DNA of 64,000 nucleotides from Chimonanthus salicifolius (GCA_013350335.1 CM023539.1:15748302-15812301); one strand, 5' to 3'; positions 11,070-22,242 are shown, counted from the first letter of the stretch. The notes: generated by a model from the sequence alone, not told the origin. Made by a program: numbers and translations.

Positions 11070-11500
11070 GGCGCGACTTACAGACACTCGGTTTTCCTGC
11101 CTCTATACACCCGAATCTGGATTTTCGTGGCAAATTACCATTTTACCCCCGCGTTTCCAATTATTCGAATGAATTGCGAGTTCATTTTGGCATTCATTCG
11201 AATGAATGCCCAAGTGTAATTTCAATTCAATCGAATGAATGGGCTGAACAGTAACATGGAATACTGTTCACCACATTCATTCAAATGAACATTCCATCGT
11301 ATACAACTGATTCATTCGTATGAATGCCTTGAAAACGTGCATTCATAATGTATCAGAGAGAAACATTCGAATGACAATCCCTAGTGTTTATGTCATTCAT
11401 TCGAATGAATCAATTGATTCATTCGATTGAATGAACACTGTTCATCCCATTCATTCGAATGAATGGAACTTATATATAAACACGCATTCGATCGATCCAC
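11070..11500 (+). repeat. Left MULE TIR, packed with ATTCATTCGAATGAAT palindromes
   Basis: The outer part matches the right TIR in inverse orientation nearly base for base over about 110 bp. Further in, both TIRs are filled with the perfect or near-perfect palindrome ATTCATTCGAATGAAT, in different copy numbers. The inner end has a TATA box, TATATATAAA (11471-11480), facing the transposase gene. Confidence 0.9.
11471..11480 (+). promoter_or_regulatory. Putative TATA box in left MULE TIR
   Basis: TATATATAAAC lies at the inner end of the TIR, about 560 bp before the transposase ATG. It has a mirror-image counterpart in the right TIR at 17028-17035. The pyrimidine-rich stretch 11520-11900 between box and ATG looks like a leader. 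No transcription data are available. Confidence 0.55.
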
Positions 11501-12039
11501 GAAATTCCACTCGTTTCATTCCATTCAAAACCCTAAACCGTCGTTTCCCTCTCTCTCTCCCTTCTCCCTCGAACGCCTTTCTCAATCCCTTCTCCCGTAA
11601 ACCTTAAACCCATTTTCAACACCCTCTTTTCACCCTTAAACCTCTTTTGCAAAGACTTCTCCCTATAACCTCATTTTCAACCCCTTTTTCAACTCTCTTT
11701 TGAATTCCAAACCCTTAAACCTCATTTCAATCACAAACCCTTATACCCCATTTTGAACCACCTTTTTCAAAATCTTCTCCCTGAAACCCACTTTCAACCC
11801 CCTTTTTAATCCCAAAACATTGAACCCATTTTCAATCCCAAACCCTTAAACCTCTCAATCCCATTTTCAAACCCCATTTTCAACACACTCTCTCAATCTC
11901 TTATCTCAGGTAGAAGTTGTCTCTCTGAAGCTAATGTATGGATCTCTTATCTCGAATCGAAGGTAACTCGTATCTCATTTTTTTTTCTAGAAATCATTAT
12001 TATTAGTGTTTTAGAGATAGATTTAAATCCTCAAGTGGC

Positions 12040-13803
12040 ATGGAGTTTGTTGAGGGATGTTTTGAAAGTCATGAGGACCTTATAAATTATGTTAAAAATA
12101 TCGCTCTTGAATAAGGACTTGTATGTAACATAAAGAGATCATGTAATAAGAAAAATAAATTAGTCCTTCGCTGTGATAGAGGAGGTAAATACCACAGCAC
12201 GGTTAGCTTGGATGACAATGACAGAAAGAGGAAAGCATATCGCCAATGTAATTGTCCTTTTGAAGTTAAAGGAAAACAAATTGTTGATGAGTCATGGAAG
12301 TTGACCATAAAGAATTTGGAGCACAATCATGATAAATCGGATGTATTATTAGGTCATCCAAGTATAAGATGTTTTTCAGATTCTGAGAAAAGAATGATCA
12401 TTGAAATGAGGAGTAGCAATATATCACCACGACAAATTTTGACGACCCTTAGAAATCAAAATCCAGATATTGGAATATTAGCGGCTGATTTGTACAACTT
12501 TTGTTCTGCGCTTCGGAAAGTACAACTAAGGGGTCGAACTACAATTGAAGCTTTGATAGAAGATTTTCAAGAAGGTGGTTATCAATACTTTCTTGACTAT
12601 GACAGTGATGGTCATCTGTTCCATTTCTTTTTCGCACATCCAAAGTCAATTTTACTTACCAAGAGCTACCATAATGTGTTTCTGATGGATTACACGTACA
12701 AAATCAACAGATATCATATGTCATTGCTTCATATCGTTGGTGTGGCAAGTTTCAATAAGAATTTATACTCATGCTTTGCATTTCTAAGAAATTAGAAATT
12801 TAAAAATTATGTATGGGCATTACAGATGTTTAAAAAGGTCTTCGAAGTGCAGCATTATAAATAAGTTCTTTTGACTGATAGGGAATTAGTGTTAAAGAAT
12901 GCCATTGATTTGGAGTTCCCTAATGCTGTACATATTTTGTGTTCTTGGCACATCAACAAGAATATTGTTTCTCGTTATAAACCTTTGTTTAAGAAAATCG
13001 AAAACTGGAATGCATTTTTTACCGAATGGAATGACCTGATTGAGTCCCCAACCGAAGAAGCATTCAATACAGCGTTTGAGGCATTTAAACAAAATTTTAG
13101 AGTTGATTCGTAGGCAGTGAACTACTTAACAAGGACATGGATCTCACATAGAAAACAATTTGTCAAGGCATGGATCAACTGGTGTTTACATTTTAAGAAT
13201 CGAGCTACTTCAAGGGTTGAGGGTGCACATTCTGTTCTGAAAAGTTATATATCTACATCTACTGGTGACCTAGATATTGTCCAAAGAAAGATAACATATA
13301 TCATTGAAAATCAATTTAAAGAGTTCAAGATTCAACTTGAAAATGAAAAGATTCGGTTTGCTCATACTGTGTCTATTCCTTTCTTTGATGAATTGAACGG
13401 TAAAGTTTATTATTTCGTAGTGAGTGAGGTTTACAGCCAATATGCTATGCTTATGAACATGTCATTTTCACCCATTTGTACGGAAGAGTTTACAGCTTCA
13501 ATGGGCCTACCGTGTGCGGACAAAATACAATGGATGGACAAATTACATTTGGATGATATACACCCACAATGGAGAATCGATTTGATCTCATTGGACAACT
13601 TGAGGATTGAAATGAGGAATCCTGGGGATGTATTAGATGTACACTTTGAAGGTATTAAGAATAAATATGGACATTTATTTTCGTATGATCAAGAGATGCT
13701 CCTAAATCATCTTCAAAATCTTGCCATCCATGATAAGCCAGTCAGTCACCCTATTATGCAATATTTTAGAGGACGTCATCCAGGTTCAAGGAATTCATCA
13801 TAG
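12040..13803 (+). pseudogene. MULE (FAR1-related) transposase, nonsense-mutated
   Basis: This is a DDE transposase of the MULE superfamily. A FAR1/WRKY-GCM1-type zinc-binding N-terminus (CNC...HNH, about 12230-12330) is followed by the catalytic core. The first Asp is in MDYTYK (codon 12688-12690), the second in TDREL (12877-12879) and the Glu in SRVEGAH (13219-13221). The C-x2-W-H word (SWH) near 12948 is also present. The whole stretch is in one reading frame, broken by stops at 12112 (TAA), 12793 (TAG), 12862 (TAA) and 13111 (TAG). A CCHC knuckle at 13872-13916 lies in another frame, with its last Cys changed to Tyr. The ATG at 12040 is in frame and precedes a MULE-like N-terminus. The gene is dead, but mostly through point mutations. 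Confidence 0.9.
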
Positions 13804-14680
13804 GGCCAAATATCTACACGTCGAGATCCTTCAGCATTTGAATTTTAGATAATCAAATGAATGGAAGAAGATGTATAGTTTGCAAAAATACTGGTCATAA
13901 TAATAGAACATATCCGAATATAATTACTCCTTCTGCATGAGTATCTTTGAGTGTAGCTTTAAATGCTGCTCCAAATCAACATGATTTCCATGAATCACAA
14001 ACAGCGAGTTTCTCTCAACTTGACCATATAAGTGCATATTCATATCTTTTCTACAATCATAATAAGGTAATAATGACTAACAACTCAAAATGTTTTTTCC
14101 ACAGGATAGTGGATCTTACAACTTTGGTGACGAATCGACATATAACTCTGTCATGTCCCAAGTAAGTTATTTCCTTAATTGATATAGATATGTATTGACC
14201 AATCGACATATAACTCTTCCATATGTTCTAATTTGATTTTTTTAAATGTTATGCAGTGGTTTGGTGATCTTAGAGATAATGACGATTTATAAGAATGGTG
14301 GAATCAATGAAGTGAAGATAGGAGTGGAAATGTATTCATTTCAGTATAAACATACTCTGTTGAAGATAAGAGTGGAAATGTATTCATTTCAGTATATAAA
14401 TATACTTTGTTTTGATTTTTGTTGAAAATATATCCATTTGAAGGCAATGTACTCTCTTGAACGGCTTCCGATTTATTCACATATTTAAGTTAAGAATGCT
14501 CTTGTCAGTTTGAATGTGATTATGGAAAGTATGAAAATCAAATGAATGAGACCATATTATGTTTTTCAAGGCTACAAAATATCAAATTTACAAATCTGTT
14601 CAAAATACTATGTCTAAAGTAAGGACCCAATTCATAATGACAATCTAATAAATAGAACATGTTCATTCAAAATATGAAAT
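13804..14680. other. MULE interior between the two genes
   Basis: This stretch holds the remains of the transposase C-terminus (CCHC knuckle at 13872-13916), then AT-rich spacer. The clause GAAGATAAGAGTGGAAATGTATTCATTTCAGTAT is nearly duplicated around 14312 and 14360. It is the likely 3' region of both convergent genes. Confidence 0.5.
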
Positions 14681-14739
14681 TTACAACATCTCTTTTACAT
14701 GTGAATATAAAAAAAAAAATACGTCAAATAGAAGAGTTA

Positions 14740-16627
14740 TCCGGAGCAGATGTAGAAGGTGCAGCGACAGGTTCGGTGGCAGGTGCAGAAGCAGAAGCAG
14801 GAGGTGCAGCAGGTGTAGAAGGAGGTGCATCAACTGGTGCAACAGTCGAAGGAGTGGAGGCAGGTGCATCAACTGGTGCAAAGCTGGAGAAGTGGAGGCA
14901 AGTGCAGAAGCAGGTGCATGAACTGGAGATACATATGGAATAAGTGCAGTCTGACGAGGACGGGGGCGAGAAACTACTGCTGCTGCTTGACTCAGAACAG
15001 AACGGGGGCCAGTAGCAGCTGCAACTCCAGTCGGACGAGCAAGGGGGCCCGAAGCTGCTGCAACTCCAGTCGGATGAATACGGGGACCAGAAGCTGTTGT
15101 TAATCCAGTCGGACAAGCAGAGTGGTCAGAAGCTACTAATCCACTCGGCCGAACAGGGGGGGCATGAAATTGCTCCAAATGGACGACCAGGGGTGCCAGA
15201 TTCTGCTCCTGAAGCTGAAGCACCTGATCAAAATGTACGAGCAGGGGTGCCAGATCCTGCTCCTGAAGCTGAAGTAGCTGATCCAGATGGACGAGCATGA
15301 GTGCCAGATGCTGCTGGTAAAGCTAAAGCTGCTGATCGAAATGGACGAGCAGGGGTGCCAGATGCTGCTCCTAAAGTTGAATCTGCTGATCCAAATGGAC
15401 GAACAGGAACAAAAGCGACTCCTGCATATTCTTTAGATACCCTTGCTCGTAAACTCTTATCTGCTTCTGCTCTTAATACTGTTTTTATCCCCCTCTCTTG
15501 TGCTATAAGCACTGCCAACCTCAAAGTATCTATAATCTGATTCTGTATAACATCCAACCTTGCAGAAACCTAATCAAATCTCTGACCCATCTTCTCCTCC
15601 AAAGCAGAAATGCTATCAAGAGTCTGCTGCATGTTGATTCCAGTTGATCCTTCTTGAGGAGGAGTCCCTGCCTCGTGTGGCTCGCATACCTCACGCGCCT
15701 CCTCACTCGCCTCAGATGGCTCAAGTGGCTCAGGTACACTGTGAACCTCAACTTAAGGTGCCTTGACAACTTTGGGGAGCCATTTCTTACTCACTGTGTC
15801 GAGGTGGAATCCCATCTTCTTCAAAGTTGAATCATTAAAATAATCAAATCAGTCTAAACAAACTTTATCATCGGAGGGAAGAGGGATTCTATGCTCTTAA
15901 AAAAATGAACATAGAAAAAGACCGTACGGAAGACTACATCTTCTGATCTTCCGGCAGCTGCGCATGTGACTGATGATGATATGGGAAAGGGAGATTTGTT
16001 TCCCATTCATGATGCACCAAATCTGAAATATATCGAACCATGTCACAGTAGTATGCCCTTTTCTCGGGCAAAGACAGTTGACAACTATCTGATGGATGAT
16101 TTGTGCTTCTAATATTAGGTTCTTCAGAGGGGGGGTCTTCTTCTATGTAATATCTGTCCTCCCACAGATTTCGTTAAAGGCTACCAAAACATCGAATCCC
16201 TCAACATCAGTGGGCCATGTTCGACTGTCGTACTTTCTAATGGCATATTTGGGGAAATTATATAGGTAGTCCAACCTTTCCCGTGTAACAACAATTTCCT
16301 GGCCTCGGACAGATGTCTTAATCGACTCATCATCAATTCTTTGTATATTGGCATAAAATTCTTTAACCAATCTAGGATACATATCACATTTTAATGCCAA
16401 AAAAGACCCCAACCCATTTTTTCAAAATAAGATTCAACTTTCAAGCCAAATTGTGTGAAAAATGAAAGGTCCATGATTTTACCAAATATATATGACCGTG
16501 TGGAGAAATCCTCTCTGTACATGGTCGCGGCTTCCGAAGATACGAAATAGTTGGGGTCAAAGGCCGTGTCCTTCTTTTGTTTCTTCCCTCCCCCTGTTGA
16601 GGTTGTTTTCTTTTTCGAAGATGCCAT
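14740..16627 (-). pseudogene. Second MULE gene: plant transposon protein-like ORF, frameshifted
   Basis: On the minus strand an ORF begins at 16627 with a basic, Lys-rich N-terminus. It continues to about 16395, then shifts frame at the A6/C4 homopolymers near 16400, and runs on to 16143 (YPRLVKEFYANI, VRGQEIVVTRERLDYLYNFP). After another break, a third frame at about 16117-15895 gives the PRKGH...NGKQISL...SHM...LPYG series. Together these resemble the 'putative plant transposon protein' domain found in many plant transposon ORFs. Its biochemical role is not established to my knowledge. Downstream (15600-14740) is a Pro/Ala/Ser-rich, repeat-encoded tail in several frames. It is convergent with the transposase and starts from the other TIR. 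Family identification is by eye. Confidence 0.6.
14810..15410 (-). repeat. Coding minisatellites in the tail of the second MULE gene
   Basis: Units of about 60 bp (GGGGTGCCAGATSCTGCTCC followed by TGAAGCTGAAG...GGACGAGC) lie in tandem at 15180-15410. A shorter set (GCAACTCCAGTCGGA...) lies at 15000-15120, and a third (GGTGCATCAACTGGTGCAA) at 14823-14882. In the minus-strand reading they encode low-complexity Ala/Pro/Ser-rich or Leu/Gln-rich text, depending on frame. Confidence 0.8.
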
Positions 16628-16679
16628 GGGTTAAAAGGTGGTTTTTCGAAAGAAAGGAAGAAAGAGGGAGAATGGGGGT

Positions 16680-16805
16680 GTGATTCAAATGAAAGGGAGT
16701 GTGATTCGAATGAAAAGGGGTGTGATTCGAATGAATGGGGTGTGATTCGAATGAATGGGGTGTGATTCGAATGATTGGGGTGTGATTCGAATGAATGGGG
16801 AGAAG
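16680..16805 (-). repeat. TTCGAA-core tandem repeat upstream of the second MULE gene
   Basis: Six or seven copies of a 19-21 bp unit, GGGTGTGATTCGAATGAAT, lie in tandem directly upstream of the minus-strand ATG. The core TTCGAATGAAT is the same dyad half that fills the TIRs. Confidence 0.85.
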
Positions 16806-17009
16806 GGCTAACCAAACGATTGGGATCTGGAGAGGGGTTTGCGAATGAGGGAGGGGAGAGCTTAGAATCAGGAAGAGGAGAGCTGAGAATGAGGGAGACA
16901 CAGTCGGAGCCGGAGCCGGAGAGTAAAAGGGAGAGGGAGAGCTTCGGTTTAGGGTTTCAAAACGAGGGACGGCTTCGAATGAGGGAGAGACTTAGGGTTT
17001 GGTGAATTG

Positions 17010-17620
17010 ATCATATGATCATCGATGTTTATATATTAAGTTGCATTCATTCGAATGAATGGACAGTGTTCATATCATTCATTCTAATGAATAGGTTGAT
17101 TCATTCGAATGAATGACATAAACACTAGGGACTGTCATTCGAATGTTTCTCTCTGATACATTCATTCGAATGAATGCACATTTTCAAGGCATTCATTCGA
17201 ATGAATCAACTGATTCATTTGAATAAATGGGTTGATTCATTCGAATGAATGACATAAACAGTAGGGACTGTCATTCGAATGTTTCTCTCTGATACATTCA
17301 TTCGAATTAATCAGTTGTTTACGATGGAATGTTCATTCGAATGAATGGGTTGAACAGTATTCCGTGTTACTGTTCAGCCCATTCATTTGAATGAATTGAA
17401 ATTACACTTGGGCATTCATTTGAATGAATCTATTCATTTGAATGAATGCTAAATTGAACTGACAATTCATTCGAATGAATGGATTCATTCGAATGAATGC
17501 CAAAAGGAACTGGCAATTCATTCGAATTATTGGAAACGCGGGGGTAAAATGGTAATTTGCCACGAAAATCTAGATTCAAGTGTATAGAGGCAGGAAAAAT
17601 AGGTGTCTGTAAGTCGCGCC
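17010..17620 (-). repeat. Right MULE TIR, packed with ATTCATTCGAATGAAT palindromes
   Basis: This is the inverted copy of the left TIR, longer because of extra palindrome units (17044-17550), including a duplicated segment with AAACASTAGGGACTGTCATTCG at about 17110 and 17260. The inner end carries a minus-strand TATA box (17028-17035). Confidence 0.9.
17028..17035 (-). promoter_or_regulatory. Putative TATA box in right MULE TIR
   Basis: On the minus strand this reads TATATAAA, followed by CATCGAT. It mirrors the left TIR box and points at the minus-strand gene that starts at 16627, about 400 bp away. Confidence 0.55.
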
Positions 17621-17873
17621 TTTTATTTGGTTTAAGTTCATTTGGGACACATGGAGTATCAGTTCAGTTTGTAATAGACTTAGTCTTTCAGATTCTATAT
17701 TACCATGGGATGTGAGATTGGACATTTAAATTCTTTGAGTTTGTTCAGTTATTTTGAAGTTGGGTTGATATTCCATGCTTGTTGAATGATGCAATCGATG
17801 TGAGATGGAGTTTATGGCTATTTGGATAAATTATTCCGCAATCTGAATATTTTGGGGAAACCATGTTTCTTAT

Positions 17874-18192
17874 TGTAACGACCCGGCCCATAAACAGGGC
17901 TTGGCGTCCAATTCAGTGGAAATTGTTCGCTTTGGGCCCACACATGAACACATGGAAATTGCCCGAGCCCGCACGAGTTTGCCTTTGGGCCAGGTCCAAG
18001 TACCTGGCCTAAAACGCGTCGACTAGTTGAAGGGGTAATATCTACTTATAAACCCCATGCGGACGTTGGAAACTTCCGATGTGGGACTTTGTTTCCATTC
18101 TCAAGCGCACAAATACACTCCCCTCTTCCATTTACACTACTTTGGGTCTGATCTCATGGACTCGGCCATCTGGGTCGGGCTAGGGTCTCTCA
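17874..18192 (+). repeat. Probable solo LTR related to the TRIM at 2791
   Basis: It opens TGTAACGACCCGGCCCATAAACAGGGCTTG, close to the LTR start at 2791, and shares the words TTGTTCGCTTTGGGCCC and AAAACGCGTC. The end is placed at TCTCTCA (18192). The flanks CTTAT and ATTAT agree in four of five bases, which gives weak TSD support. No internal domain follows. Confidence 0.65.
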
Positions 18193-18425
18193 ATTATTAT
18201 ATGGAAAGAAAAAAAAATTCTTAGCCACGAATTTGTATCTCATGTCAGTTTGGTTCCTTTTAACTTAAGTAGCACCCCATTTGTTGGTTAAACAGGTTGG
18301 GCCTTACAGAGATGGCAAAAGTGCCTTATGCATACAATTATAAGCTTAATGTATAGCATTGTAAGTACGATACCAGATATCGAGAGTAACAGGACCTACC
18401 TATTGTTGATCAGGGTCAGACAGGT
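18193..18425. other. Spacer without recognisable feature
   Basis: AT-rich non-coding sequence, with no motif or repeat recognised. Confidence 0.3.
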
Positions 18426-19496
18426 TTCTGGATATGAAACTCTTTATGTTTGAGTTAGCCTCAGGACAATACATTGTCAATGTCGACACATCGACAATGG
18501 GCTCAACGACCCATCAAGAAGCTCAACCCATCAGTAGTGACCGTTTTATATCCATTGGAAGTGCATTAAATGTTAAAGGGCAACATTACAATAGGACAAT
18601 TTTAAGTACCGACCCATCGACCAGGTCGACCCATCGATGACCTCGAGCGGGTTTTTTCTGGATGCCTATTTATACTCAGATTTTTGAGAAATTTTTTGGA
18701 CATGTTGGACACCTTAGAGCCTTAACATAGGAAAATCTAAACGGCATTCCCAAAGATCCTAACCTCTCTCTAAGCACTTCACTTGGTGAATCATTTGAGA
18801 TCCAATCTTTTGATTAATATAGAAAGAGAAAGAGAAAAATAGAACTAGGATCAATTGGCAAATCCTAAATCCTAGAACCCTCCCAAGCTTGTGATTGAGC
18901 ATACATTGAGGTATATCTTCGTCATCGACAAAAGTCAAGTTGGGAGAATCTTTAGAAGCACATCTACACCTTCAAGTGAGCTACAAAGGCAAATGCTTCT
19001 TTATGCTTGATTTAATTTTATAAATCATCTTGTACAGTGGATTAAAGCAATGTGCTTGAACCACAATAAAAAAGAAAGGGATAAGGAAGTAGAATGGGGT
19101 AAGTCGAACCTTTCAAAATCTTAGGTGAGTGGGTGAAATTCCCATTCATTTGTGTAGGTGAAATTCCCCACATAATGTATTTGGGATGTAGGTGAAATTC
19201 CCCACATAATGTATTTTGGATAATCCAAAGTTGGCTGAGTCCAACAGTAGATGTAGGAGGGATTTACTCCGAACCAATATACATCAGGTGTTGTGGGTGT
19301 TTTGTCTCTTGGTTGTGGTGATTGTTCAATTTATTTGTACACTCTATTGTTCACACAACACATTTATCTTGATTAATCTTATTTATTCCGCTGCTTACAT
19401 TTTTATTAATCAAGAAATTTGTGAATGACCGAAAAATTGAGATTTTCCTATTCACCTCCTCAAGGCAACCGTGTTCTAGCACACCGAGAACTTTCA
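18426..19496 (+). repeat. Degenerate Copia-type LTR (GACCCATCGA words)
   Basis: This non-coding stretch resembles 36900-40918 minus its insertion. Both carry GTCGACC/GACCCATCGA-type short repeats at the start (18480-18640; 36925-37480), then AGAGAAAG-rich text and the word GCAAATGCTTCT (18990 and 40316). GGTGAAATTCCCCAC-like units follow (19130-19215; 40428-40520), then TCAAGAAATTTGT, and CCTATTCA next to a pyrimidine run, ending ACTTTCA (19496; 40918). This architecture is typical of long LTRs of plant Copia elements. The left boundary is approximate. Confidence 0.55.
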
Positions 19497-19564
19497 AAAT
19501 TGATACTGAAGTATCTCAAAAGCACGAGGGATCTAGCTTTGTGCTATGTAGAATCAAAAAAATT

Positions 19565-19905
19565 CTTATAAGGTTTTGTAGATTCTAAGATTACAGGGGA
19601 CATGGATGAAAGTAAGAGTACCACCGGATATGTATTCACATTTGGTAGTGTTACGGTTACTTGGGTATCAAAATTACAAAAGATAAATGCTTTGTCTACA
19701 ACAGAAGCATAGTATGTGGCAGCCATAGAGGCCTGTAAAGGAATTGTTTGGTTACAAAACTTCACGAAGGACTTAGCGAAGAATCAGTAAGACCACAAGT
19801 TGTATACTGACAGTTAGAGTGCCATACACCTAGCAAAGAATTTTGTATTCCATTCAAGAACACATTGACATATGGTACGGAACCTAAATTCTACTATGGA
19901 TTTTG
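19565..19905 (+). pseudogene. Copia RNase H fragment (3' end of pol)
   Basis: The plus-strand translation gives the end of a Ty1/Copia RNase H: STTGYVF, VTWVSKLQK, ALSTTEA, YVAAIEACKGIVWL. Later comes the SAIHLAKN-like word, with stops at 19711, 19786 and 19816 or nearby. It leads directly to an LTR, as expected for the 3' end of a Copia element. The 5' part of the element is missing. Confidence 0.85.
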
Positions 19906-19927
19906 AATCAGTCTCCATGTGGAAGAT

Positions 19928-20267
19928 TGTTGGGGTGTTGAACCTGATTATCTCTTAAGATTCATCCCATGTTCTCGTCGATCTAGCAAGAACAGAGAAG
20001 AGTGCAGGGGTGGTTATTACTTGGGTTTTTTTTTTGTAATTTTCTCCTATGTAATGTAATGTATTTATAACTCTATTTTTGTTAGGGTTTACCATCACAT
20101 GAAAACATAGAATAGTGTAATGCATGGAAAAACATTGTAACTGTCTGTTCTTGATTATAGTGGATTTTTCTATTTGACCGTGGTTTTTTCCCGGCAATGG
20201 TTTTTCATGTAAATTTGAGTGTCTTTTGCTTTCTTTTGTGATTGCTTTTTTATTTTCATTCCTAACA
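19928..20267 (+). repeat. 3' LTR of the truncated Copia element
   Basis: It begins TGTTGGGGTGTTGAACC just after the RNase H remnant and a GTGGAAGA purine-rich tract, and ends TTTTTATTTTCATTCCTAACA. TGTTGG...CTAACA ends are usual for plant Copia LTRs. No 5' partner was found in the window. Confidence 0.75.
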
Positions 20268-21725
20268 AAATTGTCCTCAACTTGATTTGTTGGAGTCATC
20301 AACCAGCGTCTCTCATCATGTTTTATTTCTTGTAGATTTCTTAGTTTTTTCCCTTTTGATTGCAACCTGTCCCACTGTAACACAGTCCAACCTTTGCCAC
20401 TCCAACTTACAGCCATCTCTAACCCGAACACGAACCCGTGGCCGAATCAATGCCCAACATATTTTAACTACATCTAGATTTGTCTACTTCTATTATCCAA
20501 ATTTGCGTCTTCCGAATCTATTTTCTTCTGTGTTTAATCATGATTTCAACTATCGAGATCATAAAAATTTGTTGATCTCATGTGTTAGGATGTCGATCTA
20601 TGTTTACTTTAGATCATCCGCAATTTGCTCCACACACATGAGACACTAGTTATGTTATTGGTTTCATCGACAATCTTCACCATTGATTTGCTTCTGCCTC
20701 CATTAAATGACATCATCTGACCATTGGATCATCAAATTGAGTTAGTTCGACCCACTTGAGTTTAAGGGGGTGGTTAAGATATATTAAGATATAAATTAGA
20801 TTGTGATTGATAGTGGGAGATAATTTATATCTCTCAATTAGAAAAGTTATCTTTTGAGACATTGTGAGAAATTCATTGATGTAGTCAAATATTTGGCTTT
20901 TATTCTATGGAATAAATAGAGAAATATTAAAATAATTTTATTTTCTCTCTCATTTCTAACATAAACCTCTCCAAACATTAGTCTACTATTTAAAATTTAG
21001 TATTTATCACTCTCCATCATCAAATATAAATATTTATCCAAATACTTTAAAATCAAGTCTTAAAATTTAAAAATAAAGATAATTTAATGGGACTGAAAAT
21101 ATCTCATAGAGAGAACAAGTCATTCATTAATGCGTGTGACCACGTGTTTTAAACGAGAGAGCATGGCCACAATTTTATAAAAGCAATACAATCTCATAAA
21201 TTTAGTAAATACTTTCATTTTATTTTTACTTTATTTTATTGTTAATTATTAGAATTTTTTAAACATGTCATAGTCTTAGACCAAACTATTCCAATGATGG
21301 TTGTAGAAAAGACTCAAAATAAATTTGTTGAATGTTCTTCTGGAGTTTTTGCTAGCAAGCTCATGCGGGTTCATTGTTCACATTAATGCCTTCAAGCTAT
21401 AGTGGTTCATCAGGCTTCATCAACATGCTCAAGCCAAAGACATAAATCATACATAGATCCACCAAAGAATTGAAGTTGATTGGTTATAAATCATAGTTTG
21501 CTACATAGATCCACCTAAGAGTTGAAGGGCTTTGTATAGATATTGACATCGCGGGCAACGCTTTGCTCGAGGACAAAATTCATATTTAGTAATATATATG
21601 TAAAGAATGTTTCGACCTGATTAGATTAAAATTGAGAGTAACCATAAGCTTATGGTTTGAAGAGCTTAGAGTTACCCTTGTCATATTTCTCATTTCTCTA
21701 GAATATTGTATCTTAAACTTAACTT
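20268..21725. other. Non-coding stretch
   Basis: No gene or bounded repeat is recognisable. The ORF at 20287-20649 shows no family motif. The rest is AT-rich. Confidence 0.4.
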
Positions 21726-21729
21726 TCTT

Positions 21730-21935
21730 TTTATAATATAGATATCCTCACTTCACATTAGAGGTAAGAGTAATCCACGAACAATTGTTTACCTCTCAAT
21801 CTACACATACTAGTAAGTTGATGAGGAGAAACTCCATAGACAATAGTTCAGAGGGATTTGAACGTGAATCGAACTCAAAACCTCTCTTTTTGAAGGGAGT
21901 TTCTTGACTGTCAGATCAACTCCCTTTGAGTCTCT
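21730..21935 (-). mobile_element. tRNA-derived SINE, copy 1
   Basis: On the minus strand, a box A-like block (near 21901-21923) and a box B GAGTTCGATTC (about 21865-21877) are spaced as in a tRNA-type pol III promoter. They are followed by CACGTTCAAATCCCTCTG, shared with the copy at 49815-50018. The downstream tail reaches an A/T-rich end near 21730. Confidence 0.7.
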
Positions 21936-22203
21936 GAGTTTACATAACCTCTAAGAGGAAAACCACTATTTGAAAGAAAATATAGCTTTTATCTTAGAGG
22001 CTATGCCAATTTCTTCAAGGTTTTTAGAAAGATATCATTATATCATCTTTAACTCTAGTATACCAACTCCATTCAAGTATAATGGTTTACATTTTACGTA
22101 TGACATACCATTCATTCAGTAGTACCAGCAAAAGCACTATCCTCCACTACAATACAATGTTATTCATAGTTCTACCACAAGATACACAATTACAGGAATA
22201 ACA

Positions 22204-22240
22204 TAGAGAGCTCCCATGGGCCATGGGCCATGGCCCAAAT
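22204..22240. repeat. CCCATGGG short tandem repeat
   Basis: CCCATGGGCCATGGGCCATGGCCC is a self-complementary short repeat about 10 bp beyond the stop codon of the Bet v 1-like gene. Confidence 0.7.
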
Positions 22241-22242
22241 AT

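Larger units (their letters stand above)
11070..17620 (+). mobile_element. Mutator-like element (MULE) with long TIRs and two convergent genes
   Basis: Two long inverted repeats close a 6551-bp element. Both start GGCGCGACTTACAGACAC and share the run CGTGGCAAATTACCATTTTA with the bases around it. The flanks carry the perfect 8-bp direct repeat TTTTATTT (11062-11069 and 17621-17628). If the first G is counted outside the element, the TSD is 9 bp, the usual MULE length. Between the TIRs are a plus-strand MULE transposase (12040-13803) and a minus-strand second gene (about 16627 down to 14740), facing each other. This layout resembles maize MuDR (mudrA/mudrB), although the second gene here belongs to a different family. 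Both genes are broken, so the copy cannot move itself. Confidence 0.93.

Noticed and set aside
12087..12326. Minus-strand 79-codon ORF overlapping the transposase
   Set aside because: It is a shadow of the MULE transposase frame, with no motif of its own.
16441..16901. Minus-strand ORFs rich in His, Ser and Asn (SFESHP repeats)
   Set aside because: They are translations of the TTCGAA tandem repeat upstream of the second MULE gene and not proteins.
17874..18192. A full TRIM at this place
   Set aside because: Only one LTR-like copy is present, with no primer site or second LTR, and the flanking 5-mers match at four of five bases. Recorded as a probable solo LTR.
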